Of a stretch of DNA of 64,000 nt, positions 1-11,774 are shown piece after piece. Origin of the DNA: Cladopsammia gracilis (Eukaryota > Cnidaria > Anthozoa > Scleractinia > Dendrophylliidae); contig JAJGOT010000501.1 in the NCBI GenBank assembly GCA_022457155.1, positions 62,001-126,000 of the forward strand, in the 5' to 3' direction. How positions within the stretch are numbered: the first letter of the stretch is position 1; every line of letters starts with the position of its first letter. The translations under genes were made by a program, and so were the position numbers. Under the pieces are notes generated by a model. That model searched no databases. It was not told the DNA's origin and saw nothing but the letters and a program-made list of their open reading frames with translations.

Positions 1-189
1 CAAAATGATTCGCAAGTGCAACAAAAATACAGAAGTGCAAAATGATAAAACTAGTAAATGCAGGGGTGTGTGCAGCGCTAGCAAACAAAAGATGAATAAC
101 TTCAAACAAGTAGTTGGGTATTCACTGCCTTTTGACATGAAAACTATCAATTGTTTACCTTGTTACTCGAGAAGAATAGTGCGATTTTT

Positions 190-450
190 AAATGAGTACA
201 CTGATCTTAAAACCAAAACCAAAGTAATGCAGAAACAGAACCAATCAGAATTCAAAGCAAATACATGTTGTCGCCGGTAATTAAGCGCTGGAGAAGTCCT
301 GCGTGTAAGTGAAGATTGGTTTTGGTTTTACCTGTGATTTGTGATTGGTTGAGAAAGTGGCGCGAGATGTTTTAGCCAATCACAAAGTGAGCAATGCAAA
401 ACCAAAGCAATTGCGAAATTACTTTCGACACTCAATTTTGGTATGTTAGA
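190..450. repeat. inverted-repeat region with CCAAT-type words
   Basis: Words such as AAAACCAAAACCAAAG, TTGGTTTTGGTTTTAC and AACCAAAGCAA recur in both orientations around 200-420, together with GATTGGTTGAG and its partner TTAGCCAATCAC. The arrangement can fold back on itself and looks like an old MITE-type element. No gene is supported in bases 1-990; the open frames there are short and lack splice support. Confidence 0.35.
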
Positions 451-993
451 AAGACACTACCACATCGTCTGTCAATTAGCCTAGGTTACTTGCACACGCG
501 AATCTAAAAACTAAACATCCAAAACAGAGAGACAGACAAGCAACTCTCGCTGGGACACTTCAGAAAACAGGTGTTATACAATATTAGTTCGCCACTTTCT
601 TATGGTAAATAGAGTACTAAAGTGTAACGTCACAAAATTAATGAGATTTGATTAGATATTCGGAATGAGCATGACGATAACGCCCGCTTGCCAAAAATCG
701 GCATCCTAGTGAAATTTGGGGGTGCGTTATTGATCCCTTTATGCTATGATGTCTCTCTTCAGTACTCTATTCCGACAAAATATTGGTATCATCGCCTTGC
801 AATAAGCACATGTACGTGTTGCATACCCATTGTTTCGCGCCGCCTTTCCTTTGCTTCCCACAACCTGAAAGCTTGGAACTTGCTTTATTTTTTCCCTTTA
901 AGTCAAAATTTTTCAAATATTTGACCCTCCAGACAGTCTTCGCTTTCATTGTTATATTGGTCTTTAACTTGAGCACTTTTTTATTTTATATAG

Positions 994-3900
994 GTGAAAC
1001 GAGTAATAGTTTAGTTGAGAACAGCGATTCACTTCAACTTTTGCAACATCACGCAGAAGGACAACAAAACAGAGATACGTCTGAACTCCTGGCTAAACAT
1101 CATGTTAAAAGAGGACTTGGTAAGTTCGAGAAACTCAATTCCCAAAATTAATAAAATTAATTACAGAATTAATTATAACAACGCACTTGCTGCGGAGTTT
1201 TTTCTACAACTAAAAAGAGCTCGAGAATTATAATGTGGTACAGTTTTTCTCACTTAGATGTAAACGTGCGTTCTGTCTTATGATCTATATAGGGTAAGGA
1301 TTTAGATAAATGTCAAATAAAATGTTTGTGTCAAATAAAATGTTTCTCTTGGACCAACACTAAGGACGTACAAATTTAATATCGGCATATAAAACAAAAA
1401 TTCCGGTTCCGGATAATGTTCTGTTTCTTTGATCTACATTTCATAGAAAATCGACGGTATCTCTTTTGATTAATCTCCTACTTACTAGCAGTAAAACGCT
1501 GGATTGTAATTTTTACTCGTGCCGGTATGGCAACGAGTTAAGGATTGCCCTGCGTTTTTCTCCTTGTTTTCCTCCGTGTTTTCGTATCTACTTTTGTGCA
1601 TTGCGTTAGATCTGGGTACGAGAATACGCACGCGCGCATGCACTGCGAGAAATTTTGAGCTCACGGTACTTGGGATTCGGTGTAATCGGCGTCGTTTTGC
1701 AAGCAAAAGCGAAGCAAATTTGGGTTTTATTGTTTGTTGCTGTTTACTCGTGACGGATACGGCAACGAGGTAAAGTTTGCTCTCTCTTATTTGTGCATCG
1801 CATTAGATCTGGGACATTTCTGGGTACGAGAATACGCACGCATGCAGGCAAAAACGAAACTAATTTTGGTTTTATTTGCCCGTTGTTGTGTTACGTAAGT
1901 GTTCCCCGCGAGTAACGTACATTATCGGTACTAGTATAGGCGACGGGTAGCCTCTTGTCCCTAAATATCTGCCTCAGGTAAAAATAATGGTGTACAGATT
2001 ATTATTTAAACATTATTTGCTTAAAACACTTAAAAATCAATATGGTGAATCACAAGTCAAGAAAGCATGTATCACCCTGTTACCTGTTATGATGCGAGAA
2101 GTTTTGTTTTACAGTTGAATTTGAATTTAATAGTAAAAGTATTAAAGAGGAGACAACGCATGTAAAGAATTTTTTTTTAAAGAAACAAACAACAAACAGT
2201 TTATATCCACCCAAGAGCACCCATGTTTTAACCGCTGACATCGGTATATTCCTATTTGATATAGGTGATGAGGTAAATGCACTGAAGGACAAAGCCAAAA
2301 AAGCAAACTCCGTTTACAAATGGATAAAAGAAAATTGGAAAAAAATATTTGTGATTATCGTTGCCATATTTGCATTGATTGTTGTTGTGGGGATCTACAG
2401 AAGGTGCTTCTCTGATTCAGGGTGAGGATGCTTGTGTACAACTTTCAAATGATAGAAATTATTTAAAGGGGTAGTATCAGAGGGATTTTGACCATTTTTG
2501 GTCAAAACTATGCTACAATAATTGGCCACTCCGAAAAATACCATAATACTCATTTATGTACAGGCTCAGCCTCACCGTGGTGTAGTTATTCAAGTCTCTT
2601 TTGTTAGAATGGCACAATGGAATTCAGAGTAGATGTAGGAACGCTGGGACGGAGCATTGTGTGTTCGCATACAAATGTGCACCGTATGCAAATTGCCACG
2701 AAGTTGAAGCATAGCACGTGCAGTTCGTGCTGAAAACAAAAGAAATTGGAAAAATGAGGCTTAAATCAAGCACCATCCAAACTTGCACTTTAAAGAGTAT
2801 TATGGTATTTATAATTGTTTCTGGAGTGGGCAATAACAGTAAAACCACAGCGACAAACCAATGAAGAGTGCTGGATCTATCGTAGATCTGGATCAGTAAA
2901 AATCTTGAAATAGTATAGGTAAAAACGGCAAACTGATCCTTACTGAATATATTTGCCCGATATTTCGGTTTGCAAAGCAAAAACTGTTTGGCTTCATTTT
3001 TGTTTTTTAGCCCCTGTAGATTGTTTGTTTTGCAAACCGAAATATCGAGCAAATATATTCAACTGTTGTTTTTATTTCACTTCTGTTTCAATCTCTTCTC
3101 CTTGCGGTAAAGATCAGTTTGCCGTTTTTACCTATACTATACTACAATACCTTTACTTATTTACAAAATAATAGTAAACCACCACGAGAAAGGCTTAGCA
3201 ATCATGGCCTGTCCTAAACCATTTTTGAAACGAAATAGTGTGACCTTAAAAACAAACGTAAGGCTACCCTTTCTCAAGTTGCAATTCATTCGGACCCAGT
3301 CCACCAGTGACTAGAGACACTCTTCGGTAGTTTATCACAAAACTGGACTATAATTTTGACGGTCTCTTTCAATATAAAAAATATTTTTAAATTTTTAAAA
3401 TGACTCCAAATCTCCGTAACACTGTCTCTTCAAGAATGGAACAGTAAAAAGAAAAAAGTTAAAATGGCACATCACTTTTAGCCAATTTAATGCACTTTTT
3501 ATAAAACTCTACATTATTAGAGATAACGAGTCAAGTGAAAACTCTGACAGTGGTTAGCAAGTTAAAAGCTCGATCTGAATATCGATAGTTCAAGTCTTGG
3601 TCTCTGTCATCATTTACTTCACATTTACTCCCCCCGCGAGTTTTCAATTATAACTAAAATCGTCCATTTCGAACAATCACACTTTGCTTTTCTGCATTTT
3701 GCGCAGATTTCTCGAAGTTGTTTCGAAAGGAAAACACTAAAAAGCCATCTAAGATATTCTCTCAGTATTTTACCCATTTATCTTTCTTTCAGTTCCAGTG
3801 GAAATGATGGTCAACCAAACATAGTCGTCCTAAAAATGCAAAAACCAGATAACAAAGGCAATAGAGAATTCTTGGACCCGGTTTTGACGGAAGGAATTAC

Positions 3901-4459
3901 TCAAGGAAGTGGCAAAAGCGAAAAGAACGGAAGTACTTCCGGACGCGTGACTCATAACCCTGGGAACAGAGGCAGTGCAAACACAGTAATCTCAGAAAAA
4001 GCGACAACTGGCGGGAAAATTCACAAGCAGCAGTCTTTCGCTACAGTTGCAAGAGACGAACAACGCCAAAAAGTTAAAAGTCGTGTTAGCTGTCCAACAA
4101 GAACAGATTTGCCAACAGAAACATTCCGCAAAACGTTTTCTCAAGACACTATATTCCTTGATCTTGACACAAACAGTATTCCTATTTCCGGATACACTAC
4201 CTTTCAGCAAATTGACTTTTTTCAGTCCTATTTTGATTTCTTTAAAAATGTGCATGAAGTAAAATTGCAAGCGGACGAACTGAAGGTCGAACAGCCTACA
4301 AGGATCTGCCAGGGAAGCATGAGTAAAGGGCCTTTCCCATTCTACGAGGAGATACCACTAATCAGAATCTTGATTGCATCACTGATTGAAAAATCTTGCG
4401 ATGATTATATTCCCACTGCAAACACAAATACAAACTTGCCTTTGATCGTGTCATCCTAA
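994..4459 (+). CDS. single-pass membrane protein, 3' part of a spliced gene (partial)
   Basis: Three exons join in phase: 994-1119, 2265-2421 and 3793-4459 (TAA stop). Each acceptor follows an AG (TATATAG, GATATAG, TTTCAG) and the donors are GTAAGT and GTGAGG. The first exon needs one base from an upstream exon that I could not find, so the gene starts left of 994 or outside the window. The joined part is 315 residues. It has a charged extracellular-type stretch with a dibasic KHHVKR site, an amphipathic lysine-rich run, a hydrophobic segment IFVIIVAIFALIVVVGIY near residue 70-88 followed by RRC, then about 225 polar residues rich in S, T, N, K and Q. This is the order of a type I membrane protein with a long cytoplasmic tail. 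I do not recognise the family. Confidence in the joined reading frame is good; function is unknown. Confidence 0.6.
1510..1895. repeat. two-unit direct repeat
   Basis: Two successive blocks share TTTACTCGTG, GGCAACGAG, GTTAGATCTGGG-like words, GGGTACGAGAATACGCACGC and a closing TTTGGTTTTATT. The first runs about 1510-1738 and the second about 1739-1895, with a roughly 75-bp length difference. It lies in an intron of the partial membrane-protein gene. Confidence 0.55.
2912..3140. mobile_element. foldback (MITE-like) element
   Basis: The left arm starts AGTATAGGTAAAAACGGCAA and the right arm ends with its reverse complement TTGCCGTTTTTACCTATACT. An inner pair, CCGATATTTCGGTTTGCAAA and TTTGCAAACCGAAATATCGA, is also inverted. 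The element sits in the intron between the last two exons of the membrane-protein gene and has no coding capacity. Confidence 0.7.
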
Positions 4460-6073
4460 AAAAACTGGGGTATCATTACAGCAAAAGTTTGAAAAGGAAC
4501 GGATCTGCGGTTTAATTACATATTTGGACGGGCGACCGCTACTGGACGAGAGTTCACTGTATTGAGATCGAAATGATAATTTATCATATCACTCTTCACA
4601 AACGACAAAATACGCTTCGCATACATCATATCCTTCCGTTGCCTTGGCAACATTGTCTTTTGTATCGCTAATTATACCACTGAACTGAGAAGGAATTAAA
4701 GCTATCAGGAATTAAAGCTATAGCACAACCATTTTCAGGTTTATACCCGTTCTAAGCTGGAATATTTATTGTCCTTTAAAGCAGAGCAAGCCTTGCTTTC
4801 CAGTCATGCTCCCGCGTTTCTCCATGCATCCTTGTCATCTTCCCATTTTCAAACTGCATGCACAAAAACATAACAGGGTTTGTAGTACTCCCTGCCGCTT
4901 TCACTAGTTGCTTTCATTCCTTCAATAAACTATCTTCTCTTCGATGTTTGATTCTTCTAGCGACTTTCCATTGCTTGATCGTGTGCCTGTCAGCCATCGG
5001 CCATCGGTTTAGGGCCAGGGTATCATATTGAAGTACTGAGTGCGAAAATGGTTTTTGTGCATTCTTAGGCTAATTTTCGAGTTTGAACTTTTTGGAAGAA
5101 AAATAAAAGAAATCATCTTATTTGACGCCCTGGACATCAATCTATAAAATATACCAACAGATAAACGATTGTCTATAGCCGTTTTTCAGTCTTCCACTAG
5201 GTTATAGGGTAGTTTCACAGCTGTGTTACTTTCTATAGGCAGATAGGCAATCGCGTAGACGGCTGTCGAAAATGGCCTTAACTTGCTTTTCAAGTAACTC
5301 TTCAGTCAAATACTTTATACACACAAGGGATTTTCTTTCTCGTAGCGACCATCTTTTCTGAAAACAGGTATCCATTCCCCTTTCTTCCACTCCTGATGTG
5401 GATTTATTCTAAACTTATTGTAAACAGCTAATGTTTATGTGTCCGTTTCGTTTCATTCATGGTGAGCAGTTTATCGAATGTTAGTCATGTCTTCGCGATC
5501 GCCTTTCACTGCAAATTACATTTTTCTGCCGAAAATTCGGTTCACTCTCTCCAGAATCTGTAAGAACAGAACGTTCATTTATCATTAAAGTCGCCAAGAG
5601 GAACTATTTCTAGTATAAGTCGCCTTCTATATTTTCTGGACCAACTTTAATAACGAACAGTTTAATTTATTCCACCATTTTTTTTGACAAAATTTATTCG
5701 CCGGTTAGTATATAATGAGTTAATAGACCTCGTAAGGTGGATTAAATTTAACCCTTATTTTATCCCTTGGTTTGTGCTAATCGTGCTTTCAGGAACAGAA
5801 TCTAATCGAAGGATCATTTTTATCCCTTGATTAGGCTGATTCAATCGTGGGTTATAGTGCTAATCGGCTTTCCAGGAACCGGGGCCTGCAAAACAAAAAT
5901 AATGAAATCAAATAAATTTCCTCGGGGGGGAAGCACCCCTTTCCATTTGAAGGTGCCTGTTTATTGAGAAGGTGGTCTTGTATCAGTCAGTAGTGACTAG
6001 TAAAATGAAATTCAGTGAAAGTTTTCGTGAACACCCTCTCATCTGTCTCAGTAAGCAATCATTATTATGCATG
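4460..6073. other. intergenic, no gene seen
   Basis: AT-rich sequence with no long open frame and no recognisable domain. The first part is presumably 3' untranslated sequence of the preceding gene. Around 5740-5880 the words TTTTATCCCTTG and GTGCTAATCG occur twice each, suggesting a decayed short repeat. Confidence 0.5.
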
Positions 6074-6074
6074 A

Positions 6075-7178
6075 GAATTTAGTTTTATCGACTGAGTCGA
6101 TAAGGTAAATTGACCACGTAAAAAGATTCAAATAGCTGACGTTTCGAGCGCTAGCCCTTCGTCAAAGCGAATCAAGGAATTGTGGGTTGTGTGTGGTTTT
6201 ATATCGGTAAATGGTGGAGCTACGCTATTTGTGGAAGTTTGGTGACGTGAATAAACAATAGCCCCTGATGAAGGTTAGTTTTGTCTAGCCGAAATATTGG
6301 GCAAATACTATTAAAAGAAATCGAACGAATTTGCTGTCTGATCAGCCTTGCATGTTAAAGTTCTTTTAAATGTAAATTAGTTGAATGAAAAGCGTTCGTT
6401 GATTCCGTGTGGATTGAGAGTGCCGACTTGAAAGATGAATTTTTGTTCTAAGTTTTTACGGCTTTCTGTGTTACCCTGGTGTAGGGAAAGGCCGCAGATC
6501 GTCATGTTTTGTTTGGAATGGTTGGATAGATTTCATTCAAACGCGACAAAAACATAGGTATTTTTTTTAGTTACAAGCGCACTGAAATCTGACGATGAAC
6601 CTGGAACTTTTACATACGCGCACACGATGTAACACTTGTCCTTTCGTTCACAACGCAGACAAAATAACAGGTCCCAAACGATCTATTAAAATCACTGCAT
6701 AACATATACTTTATGCAAAAAGATATACATTGACGAAACAGGGAGGAGACTAGGCAACCGTTTTCGTGAACATCTTCGAGACGTTGAAAAAAGTGGCAAA
6801 GACGCATCCAAACCAGTCGCGCGACATTTCAATCTATCCAACCATTCCAAACAACACATGACGATCTGCGACCTTTCCCTACACCAGGGTAACACAGAAA
6901 GCCAAAAAAAACTTAGAACAAAAATTAATCTTTCAAGTCGGCACTCTCAATCCACACGGAGTTAACAACGCTTTTCATTCAACTAATTTACATTTGTTTA
7001 TTCACGTCACCAAACTTCCACCAATAGCTTAACTCCACCATTTACTATATAAAACCACACACAACCCACAATTCCTTAATTCGCTCTGACCCAGGGGCTA
7101 GCTCTCGAAACGTCAGCTATTTGAATCTTTTTAGGGTGGTCAATTTACCTTATCGACTCAGTCGATAAAACTAAATTC
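6075..7178. mobile_element. Penelope-like element remnant in head-to-head inverted arrangement
   Basis: Arms of at least 180 bp are inverted: the left begins TTTAGTTTTATCGACTGAGT near 6080 and the right ends with the matching ACTCAGTCGATAAAACTAAA near 7174. A second inverted pair (about 6376-6535 and 6820-6990) is the 3' part of the element's coding region. The right half reads forward as a GIY-YIG-type domain; the left half carries the same 3' end in reverse. Penelope-like elements are known for inverted and tandem flanking repeats, which fits. A further copy of the same 3' end occurs at 29530-29690. Confidence 0.7.
6590..6990 (+). pseudogene. GIY-YIG endonuclease domain remnant of a Penelope-like element
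   Basis: Forward-strand translation in two frames gives the C-terminal part of a Penelope-like protein. One piece contains CNTCPFVHNADKITGPKRSI (about 6625-6690). After an internal deletion and frameshift comes YIDETGRRLGNRFREHL (about 6728-6780), followed by a segment with SKPVARHFNLSNHS. The second piece matches the GIY-YIG half with its arginine-rich helix, although the usual YIGET is YIDET here. The upstream reverse transcriptase is absent. It is clearly non-functional. Confidence 0.65.
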
Positions 7179-7189
7179 TTGTGTTTCAT

Positions 7190-7210
7190 CCCCCCCCCCC
7201 CCCCCCCCCC
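7190..7210. repeat. poly-C run of 21 bases
   Basis: An uninterrupted run of C directly follows the Penelope-like remnant. Such runs are unstable and the exact length may be an assembly estimate. Confidence 0.9.
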
Positions 7211-7211
7211 A

Positions 7212-8427
7212 CCGACGCAGCACTACAGTTTCTCTAGAAACTAACCCTATTCATTATTATGCATGGTCCGTCGAGTCTTCTACTACGTTACTATGCTACA
7301 AAGAGTCAGGCAAAAAATGTTCATCAAAACGTATAACGTTTGTGCCGATTCAGGCAAAAGCACGATAAAGACAATTTTAAATGAATTCTGTATATCTACT
7401 GGGGTAAACCTATTTTAAACTGAACAAACAGCTTTGTCGTGTAAATTGATCTCGTTCACTTTGATTCTTTTGCTTTTATCGTTTCCACAGTTATGGTAAC
7501 ATTTTGTCACTTTTGTCGTGTTTCGTTTGCATTCTTCTGTAATTGTGATCGCTTTACAAAGCTATATAAATTAACTTGCAAATTTCTTTTCACTACAAAA
7601 ATTTTACAGAGCATAACCTCTCTTTTGAAACCACCCACTTTCCATTTGAAGATGTCTGCTTAAGATCGTGTTCGTATACGAGAGGTTTCACATGCTGTAA
7701 CAAAGGTATCAGTCCAGCCTAACGGATCTATCTGTTATCGCTTATCGAAAGGTTGGAAATAGAAGGTAGGCTTGTATGTAAAATAATTAATAATTGCATG
7801 TTTTATGTACACGAAGAGTTAAAGAAAATATGATTAGTTTGTCAAAAGTGTATTTTCATCATTGGGAAACTGGACTGCCAAGTCTACGATTGTTTTACGC
7901 ACCATATTTATGACCCACGATTTCACTCTCATGTTGCGGCACTAAGAATAACAAGCACGCAAAAATGGGGGAATATGAATAGCAAAATGCATAATAGTAA
8001 CCATGTGAAAGGACGTTCGCTTTATACGAAATATGCTTCATTGGGTCCTCAATTTACGGTCATCACAAAAAAGGGGAAAGGACTACTTCTCATGCTCGTC
8101 ACTTTTTGTGCACCAAAATTAATATTATACAAGACTGTCTTAAATCTAGAACTTCTCGTCCCATAGCGTACCCACTGTTAATTTTTAGCTATATATCTTC
8201 CTGTTTGTTAGTAATACTGTCCTTGTTGCTTCATCCCATGTCATACTCAACCTCACGGAGCCTCCTCCGCTTTCAAAATAGCGGGCCGGCAGAGAAACCC
8301 CTGACACTGAGCTGTCTAAATACTATAAGAATCGTGGAGTGTTCTGCCACGTGACACATGATGAAATAGCGTTTGCGAAGGTTGTAGGCCGTTATCGCGA
8401 CCCGCCATTTTGTATAAAAACAAAAGA
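7212..8427. other. intergenic, no gene seen
   Basis: No open frame longer than about 60 codons with domain or splice support. The sequence is AT-rich and shows no clear repeat apart from scattered AT tracts. Confidence 0.5.
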
Positions 8428-8487
8428 TTTTTGCCCGCCCAACCTCGTTTTCCAACCTTTTTCGCTGCGAGGCTGGGCGGGCAAAAA
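8428..8487. repeat. short palindrome with GC-rich arms
   Basis: TTTTTGCCCGCCCAACCTCG and CGAGGCTGGGCGGGCAAAAA are inverted around a 20-bp loop, with one mismatch. It lies in a region of several overlapping short frames that look non-coding. Confidence 0.7.
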
Positions 8488-8962
8488 CAAAGCATTGTAT
8501 TCTCCGGGGGAGTCAATATGGCCGCCGCGTGATAAAGGCCTATTTCGAGCAATTGGTAGCCATGTTTGTTTTTCTGGTAATCTGAATAGTTGTTCAAACG
8601 AAACGAAGACTTTTTTCATCACGCTTTTCGCTGCAAAATACTTCAAGATTTTTGGAGTATTTTGGCAGCCTTTTTCAGGGGTTGCTACGCCCGCCACGCA
8701 TTTTGGTTGTTTCAGTTGACTAATTTATAACATTGACGAACGGCTATCAGGCAATGGGGAAAACTAAGCTTTTCACTTTACACTTAGTCTTGCTATATTC
8801 TGTAACTGGATAAAGAACTACCACGGTAAAAGCTTCACCCATTCTCAACCATCAGTAGTTTCACGACATTGGAGTGCAGGCGCCTAGGGTGCAATCATTT
8901 AAAGGGAAGTAAGCAAGCATGCAAGCAACGACTATAGGCGCTGATACACTAGGCAATGATTC

Positions 8963-9396
8963 CCCGGGGGGTACTCCTTATAATGGGCTATACGGGGATG
9001 CTCCGCCTGCGAAAGGGGTACTTTTTGAGGCCGGAGGTATATGAAAGGGTAGGGATTTCACGAGTTGAAGTATATGAAAGGGTAGGGATTTCACGAAGTA
9101 TAGGAAAAGGTAGGGAAAACACGAGTTGAAGTATAAAAAAGGTAGGGAAAACTGCCATTTAAGTACTATAAAAAAGCCTTTCAAAATATATCCGAAACAG
9201 GCGCACGTAAAAGCTATTTGATAGGGGTACCATTTTCAATGAAAGGTATATGAAAGGGGTACCATTTTCTATGAAAGGTGTATGAAAGGGGTACCCTTTC
9301 TGTTAAAAACGGTATATATGAAAGGGTAAGGGTTTGGACCTCGGGGCGGAGCATCCCCGTACAAAACTTGGTTGAGTACCCCACCCCCCTCCACCG
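8963..9396. mobile_element. non-autonomous TIR element with an 11-bp flanking direct repeat
   Basis: The left end (CCCGGGGGGTACTCC, then ACGGGGATGCTCCGCC) is the imperfect inverse of the right end (GGCGGAGCATCCCCGT, then GAGTACCCCACC). Inside, the word TATATGAAAGGG or a close variant occurs repeatedly on the + strand (about 9040-9330). GGCAATGATTC occurs immediately outside both ends (8952-8962 and 9397-9407), consistent with a target duplication. No transposase is present. Confidence 0.7.
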
Positions 9397-9407
9397 GGCA
9401 ATGATTC

Positions 9408-9466
9408 GTACAACTTGTCTCGCAACAACTAAAAACCGTGCGTTGTGGTGCTGCGAGACAAGTTGC
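9408..9466. repeat. short palindrome
   Basis: ACAACTTGTCTCGCA and TGCGAGACAAGTTG are inverted about 30 bp apart; a third copy of the word CAACTTGTCTCGC follows at about 9500. It is probably part of a decayed foldback element. Confidence 0.55.
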
Positions 9467-10671
9467 ACGAGGGTAGTTACACTACGCTATCTTTCTCGCA
9501 ACTTGTCTCGCTCTGGCATACTGAATTGCTGCGAAAGCGTTTGTCTTTGTAAATTGCGACATTTGATAGACCATTTTACATGCAGTGTTTACTTAGTAAC
9601 ATACAATAAATTGCAGGGCTGATCTGACTACGTAAAAAAATAGACTTTGCGAGACACCTTCGTGTTGCATGGTTAAGGAAAGTGTGTGTGTTTTCGGACA
9701 GCCTAATATTGTATCTAATTTCAGTTGGAAAAACGTTTACCTAAAAAAAAAAACCGAAAGTTTTGTTTTCGTCGGTAAAAGGGTGAAAGTTTGGCTAAAA
9801 CAAGATTTTACGAACTGAATCATTCACAAATTTTCCACCACGAGGAAAGTAGTGACGTAACGAACATGCGCAGTGTGTGCTCTGTCTTCCAAGAGTCACT
9901 CGAGCCTTTCTCGACCCCAGAGCTCTCGGTATTTATTTTATTATTTTTTTTAGACTTCTCAGTCTCCAGTCATGCACAAAAGAGAAAAACTCTGGGGTCC
10001 AGAATGCACTCGAACGTTTCACAGAAACAAAGCCCGCAACATTCTCGTCTCCAGGCAGGGCCCGCTTGGCCCTCTAGCGGCGCTGGGTACGAGAATGAGC
10101 CCGCGAGCAAACTAACAAGCGGCTAAAACAAACATGGCGGGCAAACACGGTGCGATAATCGACTTCAAGTTCACTTGGCGTGTAGATCATTGTCATCAGA
10201 TCAAGCGAAAAGCCATATTTTAATTTGTAGAGGTAAGCTTTTCATTTTGATAATGAAGCGTAATGTATTTAACTGTAGCAGTACAGTTTTAAAAGCTTTT
10301 ATTAATATGGCATGCCTCGATCCCAGTGCACTTGTAAAGCTTATGCAAGAATTGCATAATACAAATTAAACCGTAATTAAATGAACTCGAATGGGATACA
10401 ACTGTCCCATCCAATGTTATAAATTATATCAATTGACAAGTCTTTCGTATGTAGTTATTACGAATAGGTTTGGGTTAGGTTTTTGGGCATTCCATCAGTG
10501 TTCTCACCAGGATTTTGCCTTGGAGAGTCGCAGGGCCCCTTCCGCTGAAAAATAGGGGCCCTGTAAGAATATTACCTGATCCAACATGGCGGACAAAATG
10601 TTTACGATATAGCGATGCTTACGCAAACCTTCACCATGTACGTGTGACCAACGAGGGTAAAGGCAATAAAA

Positions 10672-11130
10672 TTAAAGTGCCCCTGTGATCAAATTTTTGA
10701 TTTTCATTTTTTTACATTTTCGTGTGCAATTAGACTTTCTTACTCATGTTGCCAAATTTCAATTCATTATGAACATCAGAAGTCATTTTATTTTAACATT
10801 TATTTCCGAGAATTTCACGCGAAAAAATCACGCGAAAAGCAACAAAAACTTTCGACTTGTTCTTCGTGTAAATTTCTATGCTTATTGTTATTATAATTTC
10901 AACCTGTGAGGTATGTTTGAGTCTCTGACGTCACTTTCTTCCATTCGCAACCAAGCCTTGGAACAAGGTGGATTAATGGCGGCCGTAAATTCTCGGAAAT
11001 AAATGTTAAAATAAAATGACTTCTGATATTTGTAATGGATTTAAATTTGGCAAGATGAGTCAGAAAGTCTAATAGTACACGAAAATGTAAAAAACTGAAA
11101 ATCAAAAATTTGATCACAGGGGCACTTTAA
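10672..11130. mobile_element. long-armed foldback element flanked by TTAA
   Basis: The outer arms of about 150 bp are nearly perfect inverted repeats, starting AGTGCCCCTGTGATCAAATT and ending with AATTTGATCACAGGGGCACT. Both ends abut TTAA (10672-10675 and 11127-11130), the target duplication typical of piggyBac elements. The centre carries about 140 bp of unrelated sequence with no transposase. The superfamily is inferred only from TTAA. Confidence 0.8.
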
Positions 11131-11602
11131 AGGCTTTAAATTTTTTGATAAATGTTTTTATTCATTTGAACAAGCAAAATGCTGGGGTGTTCGAGTGACC
11201 ATTAAACTACTCATAAACATTGAAAAGTCTGTTTGACTCGAAGCTTGCTCCTGTGCCCTAACAGGCGTATCTTCTTGGCTTTTGGTGCGCCATCTCAATT
11301 TTTTTTTTTTTGTGGAAATCCCGCAAGGCCATGGCCTGGTGGGAACACTGTTCCATTTTATTTTATTTATCTGGCCTATGGAACAGCACCTTTGGAGATA
11401 GCATCTGAAGAGCCCACACTTCTGTCTGCTTCTTAGAAAAAAAAACAGCCCCCTGTAAGAGGGAATGCCCACTACTGGGGTTAGAGGTTTTCTGAAATGT
11501 TTTGGAATATGACCCTTTACTGTAAATGAGTTACTATATTCCCACCTCAGCATGCTCCCTGTGTGATCTGATCACTGGACCACTGTCATACTCAGTTATG
11601 GA

Positions 11603-11770
11603 GGATCAGGGGTGGTGAGAGCACTCACCTCCCACCAGTGTTGCCCTGGTTCAAATCCTAAAGGCAATGCCGTACGTGGGTCCAGTTTGTTGTTGGTTCT
11701 CGTCCTTGCTCCTAGGGTTTTATCTCCAGTTACCAGAGTTTTCCTTACTCCACAAAAAAAAAAAAAAACA
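11603..11770 (+). mobile_element. tRNA-derived SINE
   Basis: A tRNA-like head has an A-box-like GTGGTGAGAGCACTC and a B-box GGTTCAAATCC. It is followed by a body with TTTGTTGTTGGTTCTCGTCC, a TTTTCC-TTACTCCA stretch and an A-rich tail. A second copy of the same family lies in reverse at 20283-20455, so this is a dispersed element and not a single tRNA gene. Confidence 0.7.
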
Positions 11771-11774
11771 AAAC

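Noticed and set aside
8316..8719. Overlapping frames of 93-126 codons on both strands
   Set aside because: They overlap a palindrome, have no recognisable motif and overlap each other on opposite strands.
10135..10245. Possible untranslated first exon for the carrier genes (ATGGCGGGC region with a GAG/GTAAGC donor)
   Set aside because: The donor looks good but no copy of this segment precedes carrier copy B, and 7 kb of repeats separate it from copy A; transcript data would be needed.
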